This document shows, piece by piece, positions 47,113-57,612 of a stretch of DNA of 64,000 nt. Position 1 is the first letter of the stretch, and each line of letters opens with the position of its first letter. The position numbers were made by a program, and so were the translations under genes. This stretch comes from Hasllibacter halocynthiae (GTDB lineage: Bacteria > Pseudomonadota > Alphaproteobacteria > Rhodobacterales > Rhodobacteraceae), in contig NZ_PVTT01000001.1 in assembly GCF_003003095.1 (NCBI RefSeq), positions 558,001 through 622,000 on the forward strand, given 5' to 3'. The notes under the pieces were generated by a model. That model did no database searches. It was not told where the DNA came from and saw nothing but the letters and a program-made list of their open reading frames with translations.

Positions 47113-48915
47113 CTATTCGACCGTCACGGACTTGGCGAGGTTGCGGGGCTGATCGACGTCCGTCCCCTTCAGGCGGGCCGTATGGTACGCGAGCAGCTGC
47201 AGCGGCACCGCGTAGATCATCGGGGCCAGGATCGCCGGCACCTCGGGCATTGTCAGCACGCGGACGGGCCCCTGCCCGGCGGCCTTCGCCCCAGCGGCGT
47301 CGGTCAGCAGGACGACGCGCCCCTCGCGGGCCATCACCTCCTGCATGTTCGAGATCGTCTTCTCCAGGAGGGGGTCGGTGGGCGCCACCACGATGACCGG
47401 CATGTCGCGATCGACGAGGGCGATGGGCCCGTGCTTCAGCTCGCCCGAGGCGTAGCCTTCCGCGTGGATGTAGCTCAGCTCCTTCAGCTTGAGCGCGCCT
47501 TCCAGGGCCAGCGCGCTCATCGCGCCGCGGCCGAGGAAGAGGGCGTCCGAGGCCAGCGCGAGCTCCTGCGCGGCGGACTCGATCCCCGGCTCGGCGCCGA
47601 GCGCCTCGTTCATCAGGCCCGGCAGGCGGTCCAGCGTCGCGAGGTCGGGCGCCGGATCCCGGCCGAGGAGGTCGAACGCGGCCTTCAGCGCCAGCAGCGC
47701 CAGCACGGCCAGCTGGCAGGTGAAGCCCTTGGTCGAGGCGACCGCGATCTCCGGCCCCGCATGGATCGGAAGGACGATGTCGGACTCGCGCGCGATGGTC
47801 GAGGTGGCGACGTTCACCACGCCGACGATCCGGTCCGCCTTGCCCTTCATGTAGCGAAGCGCGGCCAGGGTATCGGCGGTCTCGCCCGACTGCGAGACGA
47901 AGATGGCCGTCGTCCCTTCGGGAACGGGCGGCTCGCGGTAGCGGAACTCGGACGCGACGTCGACCTCGACGGGGATGCGCGCCATCCGCTCGATCCAGTG
48001 CTTGGCCACGAGGCCGGCGAGGTAGGCGGTGCCGCAGGCCACGATTGTCACGCGCCGGCATCCGCGGAAGTCCAGCGTCTCGGGCAGGCGCAGGGCGCCG
48101 CCGTCGGCATAGGCGCGCAGGCAGTCGGCGAGGACGGCCGGCTGCTCGTGGATCTCCTTCAGCATGAAGTGCTTGTAGTTGCCCTTGTCCGTCACGGCCG
48201 AGGCGGCGATCCGCTGCTCGGCGCGCCGCACCTCGCGCCCCGATCCGTCGAAGAACGTGGCCCCCGCGCGCGTGACGACGGCGCGATCCCCCTCCTCGAG
48301 ATAGGTGATCCGGTCGGTCAGCGGGGCGAGGGCGATGGCGTCCGAGCCCACGAACATCTCGCCGTCCCCGTGCCCGACGGCCAGTGGGCTGCCCTGGCGG
48401 GCGACGACCATCAGGTCGGGATGCCCGTCGAAGAGGAAGGCAAGGGCGAAGGCCCCCTTCAGCCTGTCGACGGTGGCTAAGGCGGCCTCGACCGGCGTCA
48501 TCCCGGCGGCGAGGTGCCGCGCGGCGAGGGCTGCCACGGTCTCGGTGTCGGTCTCGGATTCGAGGGCCGCGCCGTCGGCCTCCAGCTCCTCGCGGAGGGC
48601 GCGGAAGTTCTCGACGATACCGTTATGGACGACCGCGACGGGTCCGGTCCGGTGCGGGTGCGCGTTCGAGGTGGTCGGCGCGCCATGGGTGGCCCAGCGC
48701 GTGTGGCCGATGCCCGCGAAGCCGGGCAGGGGGTCCGTCACCAGGAGGTCGGCGAGGTTCGCCAGCTTGCCGACCGCCCGCCGCCGGTCGAGACGCCCGT
48801 CGTCCACCGTCGCGATCCCGGCGCTGTCGTAGCCGCGATATTCGAGCCGCTTGAGCGCCTCGACCATGATCGGGGCCGCCTGATGCCGGCCGAGGACGCC
48901 GATGATGCCGCACAT
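47113..48915 (-). CDS. glmS: Glutamine--fructose-6-phosphate aminotransferase (isomerizing)
   Basis: GlmS makes glucosamine-6-phosphate for cell-wall sugars. The 600-residue product begins MCGIIGVLG with the catalytic Cys exposed once Met is removed. The N-terminal glutaminase domain (about 1-220) has HTRWATHGAPT and TSNAHPHR, and the C-terminal half has two SIS isomerase domains with SQSGETADTLAALR near 340 and a terminal NLAKSVTVE. Co-directional with glmU, which ends 12 nt upstream. No glmS ribozyme is expected or seen in this clade. Confidence 0.97.
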   Translation of the reverse strand: MCGIIGVLGRHQAAPIMVEALKRLEYRGYDSAGIATVDDGRLDRRRAVGKLANLADLLVTDPLPGFAGIGHTRWATHGAPTTSNAHPHRTGPVAVVHNGIVENFRALREELEADGAALESETDTETVAALAARHLAAGMTPVEAALATVDRLKGAFALAFLFDGHPDLMVVARQGSPLAVGHGDGEMFVGSDAIALAPLTDRITYLEEGDRAVVTRAGATFFDGSGREVRRAEQRIAASAVTDKGNYKHFMLKEIHEQPAVLADCLRAYADGGALRLPETLDFRGCRRVTIVACGTAYLAGLVAKHWIERMARIPVEVDVASEFRYREPPVPEGTTAIFVSQSGETADTLAALRYMKGKADRIVGVVNVATSTIARESDIVLPIHAGPEIAVASTKGFTCQLAVLALLALKAAFDLLGRDPAPDLATLDRLPGLMNEALGAEPGIESAAQELALASDALFLGRGAMSALALEGALKLKELSYIHAEGYASGELKHGPIALVDRDMPVIVVAPTDPLLEKTISNMQEVMAREGRVVLLTDAAGAKAAGQGPVRVLTMPEVPAILAPMIYAVPLQLLAYHTARLKGTDVDQPRNLAKSVTVE

Positions 48916-48927
48916 GGGGTAGCTCCT

Positions 48928-50280
48928 TCAGGAGGGGCGCTTGGACTGCCGCAGCCGCGCCATGAGGGCCGCGCCGCGGCCCGCCTTGTTCACCTGCCGG
49001 CCCCGGCCGAGCGCGAGGTCGCCGGGGGGCACGTCCTCGGTCACGACCGAGCCCGAGCCGACGACCGCGCCCTCGCCCACCGTGACCGGGGCCACCAGCA
49101 TCGAGGACGAGCCGACGAACGCGTCCGCGCCGACGACGGTGCGGTGCTTGTGCACGCCGTCGTAGTTGCAGGTGACGGTGCCTGCGCCGAGATTGGCGCG
49201 CGGCCCGACCTCGGCGTCCCCCACGTAGGAGAGGTGGTTGACCTTCGCGCCCTCGCCCAGCGTGGCCTTCTTCACCTCGGAGAAGTTGCCGACCCTCGCG
49301 TTCGGGCCGATCTCCGCGCCGAGCCGCAGCCGGGCGAACGGGCCGATCACCGCGCCGGGCGCGACCGTGCACCCCTCGAGATGCGAGAAGGCGCGGATCA
49401 CGGCCCCCCCCTCGACCCGCACGCCGGGGCGGAAGACGACGTTGGGCTCGACGGTGACGTCCGGCGCGAGCGCCGTGTCGTAGGCGAAATGGACCGTCTC
49501 GGGCGCGACGAGCGTCACCCCCTCGTCGAGCGCGCGGAGGCGGGCGGCGTCCTGGAACGTCCGCTCCGCCGCGGCGAGGTCAAGGCGCGAGTTGACGCCC
49601 ATCGTCTCGACCTCCTCGCAACGGACGACGCGCGCGGACCAGCCCCGCCGGCGGGCGATGGCGGGGATGTCGGTCAGGTAGTGCTCGCCCGCGGCGTTGT
49701 CGTTCCCGACCGCGGCGACCAGCTCCAGCAGGAGCGGTGCGGGCCCCATGACCACCCCCGAATTGCAGAGCGTGATCGCCCGCTGCCGCTCGTCGGCGTC
49801 GGCATACTCGACGATATCGAGCAGCTCGTCGCCGTCCGTCACGAGCCGGCCGTAGCGCCCGGGATCGGCGGCCTCGAAGCCCAGCACGACGAGGTCGGCG
49901 CCCCCGTCGCGGGCCCGCACCATCCGGCGCAGGGTGGCCGCCGTGACGAACGGCGTGTCGGCATAGAGGACGACGGCGTCGCCGCCGAACCCTGCCAGGA
50001 CCGGCGCCGCCTGCGCGACGGCATGGGCCGTTCCCTTGCGCTCGGGCTGGTGGACGACGTCGGCGCGGGGATCGACGAGCCGCGCCGAGGCCGCGACGAG
50101 GTCCGCGTCGTGGCCCGTGACGACCACGGTCCGGGCCGGCCCCAGCGCCGCGCCGCCGCGCATCGCGTGGTGGAGGAGCGGGGCGCCCGCGACCTCGTGC
50201 AGGACCTTCGGCAGGGCCGAGCGCATCCGCGTGCCGGCGCCCGCCGCCAGGATGATCAGTGCCGTCTCGCGTGCGCCCAT
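48928..50280 (-). CDS. glmU: Bifunctional N-acetylglucosamine-1-phosphate uridyltransferase / glucosamine-1-phosphate acetyltransferase
   Basis: GlmU acetylates glucosamine-1-phosphate and forms UDP-GlcNAc. The 450-residue product has the N-terminal nucleotidyltransferase domain (about 1-225) with ILAAGAGTRMRSALPKVLHEVAG and the metal/UTP site YADTPF, and the C-terminal left-handed beta helix (about 250-450) with hexapeptide repeats, including VNHLSYVGDAEVG and CNYDGVHKHRT with the catalytic His. The glmU-glmS pair supplies peptidoglycan and lipopolysaccharide precursors. Confidence 0.97.
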   Translation of the reverse strand: MGARETALIILAAGAGTRMRSALPKVLHEVAGAPLLHHAMRGGAALGPARTVVVTGHDADLVAASARLVDPRADVVHQPERKGTAHAVAQAAPVLAGFGGDAVVLYADTPFVTAATLRRMVRARDGGADLVVLGFEAADPGRYGRLVTDGDELLDIVEYADADERQRAITLCNSGVVMGPAPLLLELVAAVGNDNAAGEHYLTDIPAIARRRGWSARVVRCEEVETMGVNSRLDLAAAERTFQDAARLRALDEGVTLVAPETVHFAYDTALAPDVTVEPNVVFRPGVRVEGGAVIRAFSHLEGCTVAPGAVIGPFARLRLGAEIGPNARVGNFSEVKKATLGEGAKVNHLSYVGDAEVGPRANLGAGTVTCNYDGVHKHRTVVGADAFVGSSSMLVAPVTVGEGAVVGSGSVVTEDVPPGDLALGRGRQVNKAGRGAALMARLRQSKRPS

Positions 50281-50365
50281 GCCCGTCCCCCGTCGTGATC
50301 CGCGCGGGGTATCCCCGCCCCGTGGGGGCGGCAAGACATGCGCCGTCGCGGGATGTTTCAGCCCG

Positions 50366-50393
50366 TTGCGCCCGCCGCCCGCCATGCTAGGGG
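50366..50393 (+). promoter_or_regulatory. Predicted gph promoter, likely leaderless
   Basis: TTGCGC (50366-50371), 16 bp, TAGGGG (50388-50393), then 7 nt to ATG 50401. Confidence 0.4.
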
Positions 50394-50400
50394 CGCGTCC

Positions 50401-51054
50401 ATGCGGACGGTGATCCTGGACCTCGACGGAACGCTGATGGACACGGGCGCCGACCTGCTGGCCGCGGCGAACGCCGCCGTCGGCGCGGACGTGCTGGACC
50501 CGGCGGAGGACAAGGCGACCGCGTTCCGCGGGGGGCGGGCGATGATCCGCCTCGCGCTCGGGCGGATGAACGGCGCCTGGACCGAGGCGGAGGTCGACGC
50601 CCTCTTCCAGCCGCTCCTCGACCGATACGAGGCGCGGATCGACGAGCGGACCACGATCTATCCCGGCGCCATGGAGGCGGTCGACGAGATGCGCGGCCGC
50701 GGCTGGCGCGTCGGCATCTGCACCAACAAGCCGGAGGGCCTGGCCGAGACCCTGCTGCGCCGGAAGGGCGTGAGGGATCGGTTCGATTCGCTCGTGGGGG
50801 CGGACCGGCTGGCGGTCAGGAAGCCCCATCCCGACCACTACGCGCTTTCGGTCGGGGAGGCCGGGGGCGACGTGGCGCGCTCGCTCCTCGTGGGCGACAC
50901 GGAGACGGACCGCGAGACTGCGCGCCAGGCCGGGGTGCCGTGCGTCCTCGTGGCTTTCGGGCCCGAGGGGCGCGCCGTGGAGCGGATGGCGCCCGAGGCG
51001 CTGCTCAACGGCTACGAGGATCTCGTCGCGATCGCCGAGCGGCTGATCCCGTGA
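50401..51054 (+). CDS. gph: Phosphoglycolate phosphatase-like HAD hydrolase
   Basis: A 217-residue active-looking HAD phosphatase: motif I VILDLDGTLMDT with Asp7 and Asp9, motif II WRVGICTNKPEG near 105, the lysine in RLAVRKPHPDHY near 140, and motif IV LLVGDTETDRETARQAG near 162. The closest group is the phosphoglycolate phosphatases, but related members act on other small phosphates. It diverges from glmU, and a second HAD protein in this window (46.3-47.0 kb) lacks the catalytic residues present here. Confidence 0.88.
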   Translation: MRTVILDLDGTLMDTGADLLAAANAAVGADVLDPAEDKATAFRGGRAMIRLALGRMNGAWTEAEVDALFQPLLDRYEARIDERTTIYPGAMEAVDEMRGRGWRVGICTNKPEGLAETLLRRKGVRDRFDSLVGADRLAVRKPHPDHYALSVGEAGGDVARSLLVGDTETDRETARQAGVPCVLVAFGPEGRAVERMAPEALLNGYEDLVAIAERLIP

Positions 51055-51124
51055 CGGCCGCCGGCGGGACCAAGCGGCTGACGGCCCGGCCCTATGTCGG
51101 CCGGACACCAGAGGGAGGACGCGC

Positions 51125-51565
51125 ATGATGCGAAAGGCGATGGCGGGGCTCGCGGCGCTGCTTCTTGCGGGGCCGGCGGCCGCGCAGGACGCGACGCTCC
51201 CGGCGCTGATGGCGGAGAACCGGGTCGAGGTGACGGACCTCTTCCTCGCGGACCTCGATCCGCGCGATCCCTCGGCCGGCAGGGCGCTGGAGATGCGCGT
51301 CGAGAGCGCGATCCCCGTCGAGCCCGCCGCCCTGCGCGCCGGCGAGATCGACGCCGGCAAGCTCGCCCTCTTCGAGGGGCTGTGCGCCGAGGTGCTGATG
51401 CCGATGGCCGAACGGATGAACGCGGGGACGGGCGAAGGGATGCTGGCCGGCATCCGCATCCTCTTCGACGAGACCCCCGGCGCCGCGATCGGCGCGGCCA
51501 GCCGGATGCGGGGCGTCACCTTCGCCGTGACGATGGAGCAGGGCTGCGGCCACTTCTCGGGCTGA
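51125..51565 (+). CDS. Uncharacterised periplasmic protein
   Basis: A 146-residue product with a cleavable signal (MMRKAMAGLAALLLAGPAAAQ) and a short mature domain: LMAENRVEVTDLFLADLDPR, ALEMRVESAIPVEPAALRAGE and VTFAVTMEQGCGHFSG. No family recognised. GAGGGAGGA precedes the ATG. It lies 70 nt after gph and 112 nt before a lytic transglycosylase gene. Confidence 0.7.
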   Translation: MMRKAMAGLAALLLAGPAAAQDATLPALMAENRVEVTDLFLADLDPRDPSAGRALEMRVESAIPVEPAALRAGEIDAGKLALFEGLCAEVLMPMAERMNAGTGEGMLAGIRILFDETPGAAIGAASRMRGVTFAVTMEQGCGHFSG

Positions 51566-51677
51566 GCCGCCGTCGCATCCGCGCCACGCCCGCGGGCGGA
51601 GGTTCGCCGCGTCGCCCTCGTCCCGGTTGCGGGCCGGGCCCGCGGGCGGGAGAGTCCGCCCGGAGGAGGACCTTCCC

Positions 51678-52790
51678 ATGCCGAACCGCCGTCTCTTCGT
51701 CCTGTCGGGGCTCGCGCTGGCCGGGTGCGGCGGGGGCGGCGTGCCGGCGTCGGCGCCCCCCGCGGCGCAGGCGCGCTTCGTGGCCGTCCCGAACGCCGGA
51801 TGGGACGCCTGGGTCGCGGCCTACCGCGACCGCGCCGCCGCGCGCGGCATACCCGCCGCCACGATCGACGCCGCCTTCCGCGGGGCGGGCTTCCTGCCCG
51901 AGGTGATCGAGCGCGACCGCAACCAGGCCGAGTTCAGCCGTTCCTTCGAGGACTACCTCCAGCTCGTCGCGTCCGAGCAGAGGGTGCGCGAGGGGCGGGC
52001 CGCCTTCGCCCGCCGCGAGCGGACCCTGCGCGCCGTCGAGGCCCGCTACGGCGTCCCGGCCGAGGTGCTGGCCGCGATCTGGGGCGTCGAGAGCCGCTAC
52101 GGCACGCGGCGGGGCACGGTTCCCGTGATCTCGGCCGTCTCGACGCTGGCCTATGACGGGCGCCGGGGCGCCTTCTTCGAGCGTCAGCTCGACGCGGCGC
52201 TGCGGATCCTCGGCGCGGGCGACGTCTCGCCGGACCGGATGGTCGGCTCCTGGGCTGGGGCGATGGGGCACACGCAGTTCATCCCGACGAGCTTCCGGCA
52301 GTCCGCCGTGGACTTCGACGGCGACGGGCGGCGCGACATCTGGGGCGCGGATCCTGCCGACGCGCTCGCGACTTCGGCGAACTACCTCGCCCAGGCCGGC
52401 TGGCGGCGGGGCGCGCCCATCGCGTCCGAGGCCGCGTCCGGCCTGCGCCCGGACCCCGGCGGGCCGGCCTTCGCCACGGGGCCGAACTTCCGCACGATCA
52501 AGCGCTACAACAACTCGGACAACTACGCGCTCGCCGTGGCCTACCTGGCGGGCCGCATCGCGGGGGGCGGGCCGCTCGGGACGGCGTTCGGGCCGGACCG
52601 GTTCGGGCTGACGCTGGAGGACCGGATCGCGCTGCAGGAGCGTCTGAACGCCGCCGGGTTCGACGCCGGAAACGCGGACGGGGTGATCGGCGACGGCACC
52701 CGGGCCGCGATCGAGGCGTTCCAGCGTTCGCGCGGGCTGGCCGCCACGGGTGACCCGTCGCCGGTGCTTCTGGGGGCGCTGGCGGGGTAG
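51678..52790 (+). CDS. Membrane-bound lytic murein transglycosylase, MltB type
   Basis: A 370-residue lipoprotein (lipobox LALAGC, Cys16) that cleaves the glycan of peptidoglycan to form 1,6-anhydro ends. The GH103/SLT_2 domain (about 40-290) has EVLAAIWGVESRYGTRRG with the catalytic Glu, and MVGSWAGAMGHTQFIPTSF, DFDGDGRRDIWG and SANYLAQAGWRRG. A C-terminal peptidoglycan-binding domain (about 310-365, LEDRIALQERLNAAGFDAG) follows. GAGGAGGA precedes the ATG. Confidence 0.93.
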   Translation: MPNRRLFVLSGLALAGCGGGGVPASAPPAAQARFVAVPNAGWDAWVAAYRDRAAARGIPAATIDAAFRGAGFLPEVIERDRNQAEFSRSFEDYLQLVASEQRVREGRAAFARRERTLRAVEARYGVPAEVLAAIWGVESRYGTRRGTVPVISAVSTLAYDGRRGAFFERQLDAALRILGAGDVSPDRMVGSWAGAMGHTQFIPTSFRQSAVDFDGDGRRDIWGADPADALATSANYLAQAGWRRGAPIASEAASGLRPDPGGPAFATGPNFRTIKRYNNSDNYALAVAYLAGRIAGGGPLGTAFGPDRFGLTLEDRIALQERLNAAGFDAGNADGVIGDGTRAAIEAFQRSRGLAATGDPSPVLLGALAG

Positions 52791-52810
52791 AACACGGCGC
52801 CGCGCCCCCG

Positions 52811-52839
52811 TTGACCCCCGGCGGGACCGGCCGTACTGC
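52811..52839 (+). promoter_or_regulatory. Predicted nuo operon promoter
   Basis: TTGACC (52811-52816), exactly 17 bp, TACTGC (52834-52839), with a start near 52846 and a 20-nt leader holding GAGAGGAG before nuoA. It resembles a plain housekeeping promoter. Confidence 0.55.
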
Positions 52840-52865
52840 CGGTGGCAGCGAGAGGAGTTGCCGCG

Positions 52866-53273
52866 ATGGAGAACGAGGTCGTCGTCCTGATCGACACGAT
52901 GGGCCCCTACCAGGCCCTCCTGCGGGAGTATCTGCCGATCGTCATCTTCCTCGGCCTCGCCATCGCGCTGGGGATCGTGCTCGTCCTCTCGGCGGTGGTG
53001 CTGGCGGTGAAGAACCCCGACCCCGAGAAGGTGTCGGCCTACGAGTGCGGGTTCAACGCCTTCGACGACGCGCGCATGAAGTTCGACGTTCGGTTCTACC
53101 TCGTCGCGATCCTCTTCATCATCTTCGACCTCGAGGTGGCGTTCCTCTTCCCCTGGGCGGTCGCCTTCCCGCATCTGTCCGAGGTCGCGTTCTGGTCGAT
53201 GATGGGCTTTCTCGGCGTGCTGACGATCGGCTTCGCCTACGAGTGGAAGAAGGGCGCGCTCGACTGGGAGTGA
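52866..53273 (+). CDS. nuoA: NADH-quinone oxidoreductase subunit A
   Basis: A 135-residue, three-helix membrane subunit of complex I at the junction of the peripheral and membrane arms. Features are TM1 at about 22-48, the conserved loop [29 protein letters not shown] (about 55-83) with the Cys that changes exposure between active and resting states, and two further helices. ATG 52866 has AGAGGAG upstream. First gene of the operon that continues to the window end. Confidence 0.96.
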   Translation: MENEVVVLIDTMGPYQALLREYLPIVIFLGLAIALGIVLVLSAVVLAVKNPDPEKVSAYECGFNAFDDARMKFDVRFYLVAILFIIFDLEVAFLFPWAVAFPHLSEVAFWSMMGFLGVLTIGFAYEWKKGALDWE

Positions 53274-53412
53274 CGCGGCCGCTAAGGCGCGGCGCCCGGC
53301 CTTGATGCCGCGTCGCCGGAGGGAAGACCGACCTGCTTCCGAAGGTCGCGCCGCGTTGACCCGCCCGTGCCGCGCGCATAGGTCGGGGCCGATCAAGGAA
53401 AGGGTATCCGCT

Positions 53413-53946
53413 ATGGGCGTGATGACCGGCGCGAACACCGCGGGCGCTGACCTCGAGTACGGCACCCAGACCCTGAACAGGCAGCTTCAGGACAAGGGCT
53501 TCCTGCTGTCCTCGACCGAGAACGTCATCAATTGGGCCCGCACCGGCAGCCTTCACTGGATGACCTTCGGCCTGGCCTGCTGCGCGGTCGAGATGATCCA
53601 GACCTCGATGCCGCGCTACGACATCGAGCGTTTCGGCGCCGCGCCCCGGGCCTCGCCCCGCCAGTCGGACCTGATGATCGTGGCGGGCACGCTGACCAAC
53701 AAGATGGCGCCCGCGTTGCGCAAGGTCTACGACCAGATGCCCGAGCCGCGCTACGTCATCTCGATGGGCTCCTGCGCGAACGGGGGCGGGTACTACCACT
53801 ACTCCTACTCGGTGGTGCGGGGCTGCGACCGGATCGTGCCGGTGGACGTCTACGTGCCCGGCTGCCCGCCGACGGCGGAGGCGCTGCTCTATGGCGTGCT
53901 GCAGCTCCAGAAGAAGATCCGCCGCACGGGGACGATCGCGCGATGA
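53413..53946 (+). CDS. nuoB: NADH-quinone oxidoreductase subunit B
   Basis: A 177-residue subunit that holds cluster N2, the last iron-sulfur centre before quinone. The four Cys ligands are in [11 protein letters not shown] (tandem Cys), [10 protein letters not shown] and [17 protein letters not shown] 53413 gives the family length and follows AAGGAAAGG. It lies 139 nt after nuoA; a second weak promoter (TTGACC 53356-53361 with TAGGTC) sits in that gap. Its TGA overlaps nuoC as ATGA. Confidence 0.97.
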   Translation: MGVMTGANTAGADLEYGTQTLNRQLQDKGFLLSSTENVINWARTGSLHWMTFGLACCAVEMIQTSMPRYDIERFGAAPRASPRQSDLMIVAGTLTNKMAPALRKVYDQMPEPRYVISMGSCANGGGYYHYSYSVVRGCDRIVPVDVYVPGCPPTAEALLYGVLQLQKKIRRTGTIAR

Positions 53947-54584
53947 GCATGGTGGTGACCGCCCGCGGCGGTGACGAGGCCGCGCTGGCCGAGCTGGGCG
54001 AGTACGTCGAGGCCAGGCGCCCCGACTGCGTGCTGGGACGCGATGTCCGGCTGGGCGAGCTGACGATCGAGGCGACGCTCTCCTCGCTGCCCGGGTTCGT
54101 CGACTTCCTCAAGCGCGACGACCAGACCCGCTTCTCGACGCTGGTGGACATCACCGCGGTCGACCACCCCGGCCGCGAGAAGCGGTTCGACGTGGTGTAC
54201 CACTTCCTGTCGATGTACCTGAACCATCGCATCCGCGTCCGCATCCAGGCGCGCGAGGACGATCTCGTCCCGTCGCTGACGGACGTGTTCCCGTCCGCCG
54301 ACTGGTTCGAGCGCGAGGTGTTCGACCTGTTCGGGCTGATGTTCAGCGGACACCCTGACCTGAGGCGCATCCTGACGGACTACGGCTTCCGCGGGCATCC
54401 CCTGCGGAAGGACTTCCCGACCACCGGCTACACGGAGGTCCGCTACGACGAGACCCTCAAGCGCGTGGTCTACGAGCCGGTGAACCTCGTGCAGGAGTAC
54501 CGGCAGTTCGACTTCATGTCCCCCTGGGAGGGCGCCGACTACGTCCTGCCGGGCGACGACAAGGCGGAGGAGGAGAAGGCGTGA
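53943..54584 (+). CDS. nuoC: NADH-quinone oxidoreductase subunit C
   Basis: A 213-residue hydrophilic subunit of the peripheral arm. The core includes [63 protein letters not shown] and [25 protein letters not shown], the 30-kDa subunit signature. It starts inside the nuoB stop and ends inside the start of nuoD. An acidic tail (DDKAEEEKA) closes it. Confidence 0.97.
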   Translation: MSMVVTARGGDEAALAELGEYVEARRPDCVLGRDVRLGELTIEATLSSLPGFVDFLKRDDQTRFSTLVDITAVDHPGREKRFDVVYHFLSMYLNHRIRVRIQAREDDLVPSLTDVFPSADWFEREVFDLFGLMFSGHPDLRRILTDYGFRGHPLRKDFPTTGYTEVRYDETLKRVVYEPVNLVQEYRQFDFMSPWEGADYVLPGDDKAEEEKA

Positions 54585-55816
54585 TGGACGGCGACCTGAC
54601 CACCGCGCGGGGCTTCGAGGACGCCGCCACGGGCGAGCAGAAGATCCGCAACTTCAACATCAACTTCGGCCCGCAACACCCTGCGGCGCATGGGGTCCTG
54701 CGCCTCGTGCTCGAGCTCGACGGCGAGATCGTCGAACGGTGCGACCCCCATATCGGCCTGCTGCACCGCGGCACCGAGAAGCTGATGGAGTCGCGCACCT
54801 ACCTGCAGAATCTGCCCTATTTCGACCGCCTCGACTACGTCGCCCCCATGAACCAGGAGCATGCCTGGTGCCTGGCGATCGAGCGGCTGACCGGCACGGA
54901 GATCCCGCGCCGCGCCTCGCTGATCCGCGTCCTCTACTGCGAGATCGGGCGCATCCTGTCGCACCTCCTCAACGTCACGACGCAGGCCCTCGACATCGGC
55001 GCGCTGACCCCGCCCCTCTGGGGCTTCGAGGAGCGCGAGAAGCTGATGATCTTCTACGAGCGTGCTTCCGGCGGGCGGCTCCACGCGGCCTTCTTCCGCC
55101 CCGGCGGCGTCCACCAAGACCTTCCGCCCGAGCTGCTGGAGGACATCGACGCCTGGTGCGACGCCTTCCCCAAGGTCCTGGACGACATCGACGGCCTTCT
55201 GACCGAGAACCGCATCTTCAAGCAGCGCAACGCCGACATCGGCATCGTGAGTGAGCAGGAGGCCCTCGACTGGGGCTTCTCGGGCGTGATGGTGCGCGGC
55301 TCGGGCATGGCCTGGGACCTGCGCCGGGCCCAGCCCTACGAGCTCTACGACGAGTTCGAGTTCGACATCCCCGTCGGCCGGAACGGCGACTGCTACGACC
55401 GCTACCTCGTCCGCATGGAGGAGATGCGCCAGTCCGCCCGCATCATGAAGCAGGCCGTCGCCAAGCTGCGCGCGCCCGAGGGGCAGGGCGACGTCCTGGC
55501 GCGCGGCAAGATCACGCCCCCCAAGCGCGGCGACATGAAGACGTCGATGGAAAGCCTGATCCATCACTTCAAGCTCTACACCGAGGGCTTCCACGTCCCT
55601 GCGGGCGAGGTCTACGCCGCCGTCGAGGCCCCGAAGGGCGAGTTCGGGGTCTATCTCGTCGCCGACGGGACCAACAAGCCCTACCGCGCCAAGCTGCGCG
55701 CGCCGGGCTACCTGCACCTTCAGGCGATGGACCACATCTGCCGGGGCCACCAGCTCGCCGACGTGGCGGCCATCATCGGCACGCTCGACGTGGTGTTCGG
55801 CGAGATCGACCGGTGA
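54584..55816 (+). CDS. nuoD: NADH-quinone oxidoreductase subunit D
   Basis: A 410-residue, 49-kDa type subunit that lines the quinone pocket near cluster N2. It shows [20 protein letters not shown] at the start, the His and Arg of [31 protein letters not shown], and a conserved end [41 protein letters not shown]. The ATG 54584 lies within the TGATG overlap with nuoC; GTG 54581 is an alternative. Confidence 0.97.
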   Translation: MDGDLTTARGFEDAATGEQKIRNFNINFGPQHPAAHGVLRLVLELDGEIVERCDPHIGLLHRGTEKLMESRTYLQNLPYFDRLDYVAPMNQEHAWCLAIERLTGTEIPRRASLIRVLYCEIGRILSHLLNVTTQALDIGALTPPLWGFEEREKLMIFYERASGGRLHAAFFRPGGVHQDLPPELLEDIDAWCDAFPKVLDDIDGLLTENRIFKQRNADIGIVSEQEALDWGFSGVMVRGSGMAWDLRRAQPYELYDEFEFDIPVGRNGDCYDRYLVRMEEMRQSARIMKQAVAKLRAPEGQGDVLARGKITPPKRGDMKTSMESLIHHFKLYTEGFHVPAGEVYAAVEAPKGEFGVYLVADGTNKPYRAKLRAPGYLHLQAMDHICRGHQLADVAAIIGTLDVVFGEIDR

Positions 55817-55871
55817 GGGTCGCGCATGGCGGGGGCGGCGCCTTCGCCATGCGGCCTATGCCCGCGCCGGG

Positions 55872-55901
55872 TTGAACCCCGTGCCCGGGCCGCCCTATCT
55901 G
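55872..55901 (+). promoter_or_regulatory. Possible internal nuoE promoter
   Basis: TTGAAC (55872-55877), 18 bp, TATCTG (55896-55901) in the 111-bp nuoD-nuoE gap. It could raise expression of the later genes. Confidence 0.35.
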
Positions 55902-55927
55902 CGCCCGACTCCGCACGAGGGACCCCC

Positions 55928-57505
55928 ATGCTCCGCCGCCTCTACCACGACCAGCCCGAGGGTTTCGCCTTCACGCCCGCCAACCAGGAATGGGCCGAGG
56001 CGCAGATCACCAAGTACCCCCCGGGCCGGCAGGCCTCCGCGATCATCCCCCTCCTCTGGCGCGCGCAGGAGCAGGAGGGGTGGCTCTCGCGCCCCGCGAT
56101 CGAGCACGTGTGCGAGATGCTCGACATGGCCTTCATCCGGGGGCTCGAGGTGGCGACCTTCTACTTCATGTTCCAGCTTCAGCCCGTGGGCCGCGTGGCG
56201 CACGTGCAGGTCTGCGGCACCACCTCCTGCATGATCTGCGGGGCCGAGGACCTGATCGCCGTCTGCAAGGAGGAGATCGCGCCGAGGCCCCACCAGCTCT
56301 CCGCCTCGGGCGACTTCTCCTGGGAGGAGGTCGAGTGCCTCGGCGCCTGCGCCAACGCGCCGATGGCCCAGATCGGCAAGGACTACTACGAGGATCTCAC
56401 CGCGGACATCCTGCGCGACCTCCTGCGGCGCATGGCGGCGGGCGAGGTGCCCCAGCCGGGGCCGCAATCCGCGCGCTTCGCGTCCGAGCCGATGATGGGC
56501 CTGACCTCGCTGGGCGAGCGTGACGGCGAGCGCTACGACCACAACGCCTCCGTCACCCTGGCGACGGAGATCGGGGACACGCTGAAGCGGATCGACGGCA
56601 CGGAGGTGCCGCTGAGCGCGCCCTGGCGCAAGCCCGAGCCCGACGGCGCCGCCCACCCCGAGCGCGACCCCCTGACCAGCCCCGGGGCGGGCCCCTCGCA
56701 GGCCGAAGGCGGCGCGCCCGGATCGGGCCCGGAGGACGAGCCCGAGGCGGCCGAGCTGTCGGACGCCCCGGTCGACGGCACGCATTACCGGAAGGGCGAG
56801 GGCGACGCCGTGTCGACCGCCCGCCCCCGCGAGAGCGAGCCGGCCGAGGCCGCGCAGTCCGGCGCCACGGCGGGCGACGACCCGCGCGTCGGACGGCAGG
56901 CGGTCGTCGGCGCCGAGCCCACCGTGGCCGAGACGAAGCCCGAGGATGCCGGCCCGGTCGCCGAAGGGCTGACGGGTCGGGACGTTCCGGACGGCGCCGA
57001 GACGCGCGGCGGCGTGACCACGGGCAACGCCGCGGCGGCGGACGGCCCTTCCGGCGGCGTCACCCCGGCCGAGGGCGACGACGAGCCCGCGCCGGTCCGC
57101 GAGCCCGATCGCGACCGGCCGGCGGCGCACCCCGCGCCGGACGCCGAAGGCGACGCCGGCACGGAGGGACCCGGTCCGCACGGCGGCGCCGACGCGCCCG
57201 AGAGCGTCCCGGAGACGCCCCCCGCCGAGACGAGGCGCCCCCTTCCCACGGACGAGGCCCCGATCGGCACGCGCCCTTCGGGTCTGGACGAGCCGAGGGA
57301 GGGCGGTCCCGACGACCTCAAGCGGATCGGGGGGATCGGCCCGAAGCTGGAGGCCATGCTCCACGACCTCGGGGTCTATCACTTCGACCAGATCGCCGCC
57401 TGGGGACCGGAGGAGGTGGCCTGGATGGACCGCAACCTCCGGGGTTTCCAAGGCCGCGTGACCCGCGACGACTGGGTGGGGCAGGCGAGGGCGCTGGCGG
57501 GGTGA
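55928..57505 (+). CDS. nuoE: NADH-quinone oxidoreductase subunit E with long C-terminal extension
   Basis: The 24-kDa type NADH-dehydrogenase subunit holding cluster N1a. Residues 1 to about 205 are the classical subunit with Cys96 and Cys101 (VCGTTSC) and Cys137 and Cys141 (CLGAC). Then follows a disordered, Glu/Pro/Ala/Gly-rich stretch to about 455 and a helix-hairpin-helix domain (about 460-525) with [13 protein letters not shown] and [15 protein letters not shown]. At 525 residues it is much longer than the usual 160-240. The final domain recurs in the next gene's product, about 45 of 63 residues identical by eye. ATG 55928 fits [13 protein letters not shown]. Confidence 0.93.
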   Translation: MLRRLYHDQPEGFAFTPANQEWAEAQITKYPPGRQASAIIPLLWRAQEQEGWLSRPAIEHVCEMLDMAFIRGLEVATFYFMFQLQPVGRVAHVQVCGTTSCMICGAEDLIAVCKEEIAPRPHQLSASGDFSWEEVECLGACANAPMAQIGKDYYEDLTADILRDLLRRMAAGEVPQPGPQSARFASEPMMGLTSLGERDGERYDHNASVTLATEIGDTLKRIDGTEVPLSAPWRKPEPDGAAHPERDPLTSPGAGPSQAEGGAPGSGPEDEPEAAELSDAPVDGTHYRKGEGDAVSTARPRESEPAEAAQSGATAGDDPRVGRQAVVGAEPTVAETKPEDAGPVAEGLTGRDVPDGAETRGGVTTGNAAAADGPSGGVTPAEGDDEPAPVREPDRDRPAAHPAPDAEGDAGTEGPGPHGGADAPESVPETPPAETRRPLPTDEAPIGTRPSGLDEPREGGPDDLKRIGGIGPKLEAMLHDLGVYHFDQIAAWGPEEVAWMDRNLRGFQGRVTRDDWVGQARALAG

Positions 57506-57612
57506 CGGCCGGCCGGCGCGCCCGCACCGCACGGGGGCGGGACTTCGCGCCGCAGTTGCGCTAGGTAGGGACGTCACAAGACGCAGATACCGCACGAAAC
57601 GGGGATCCCGCC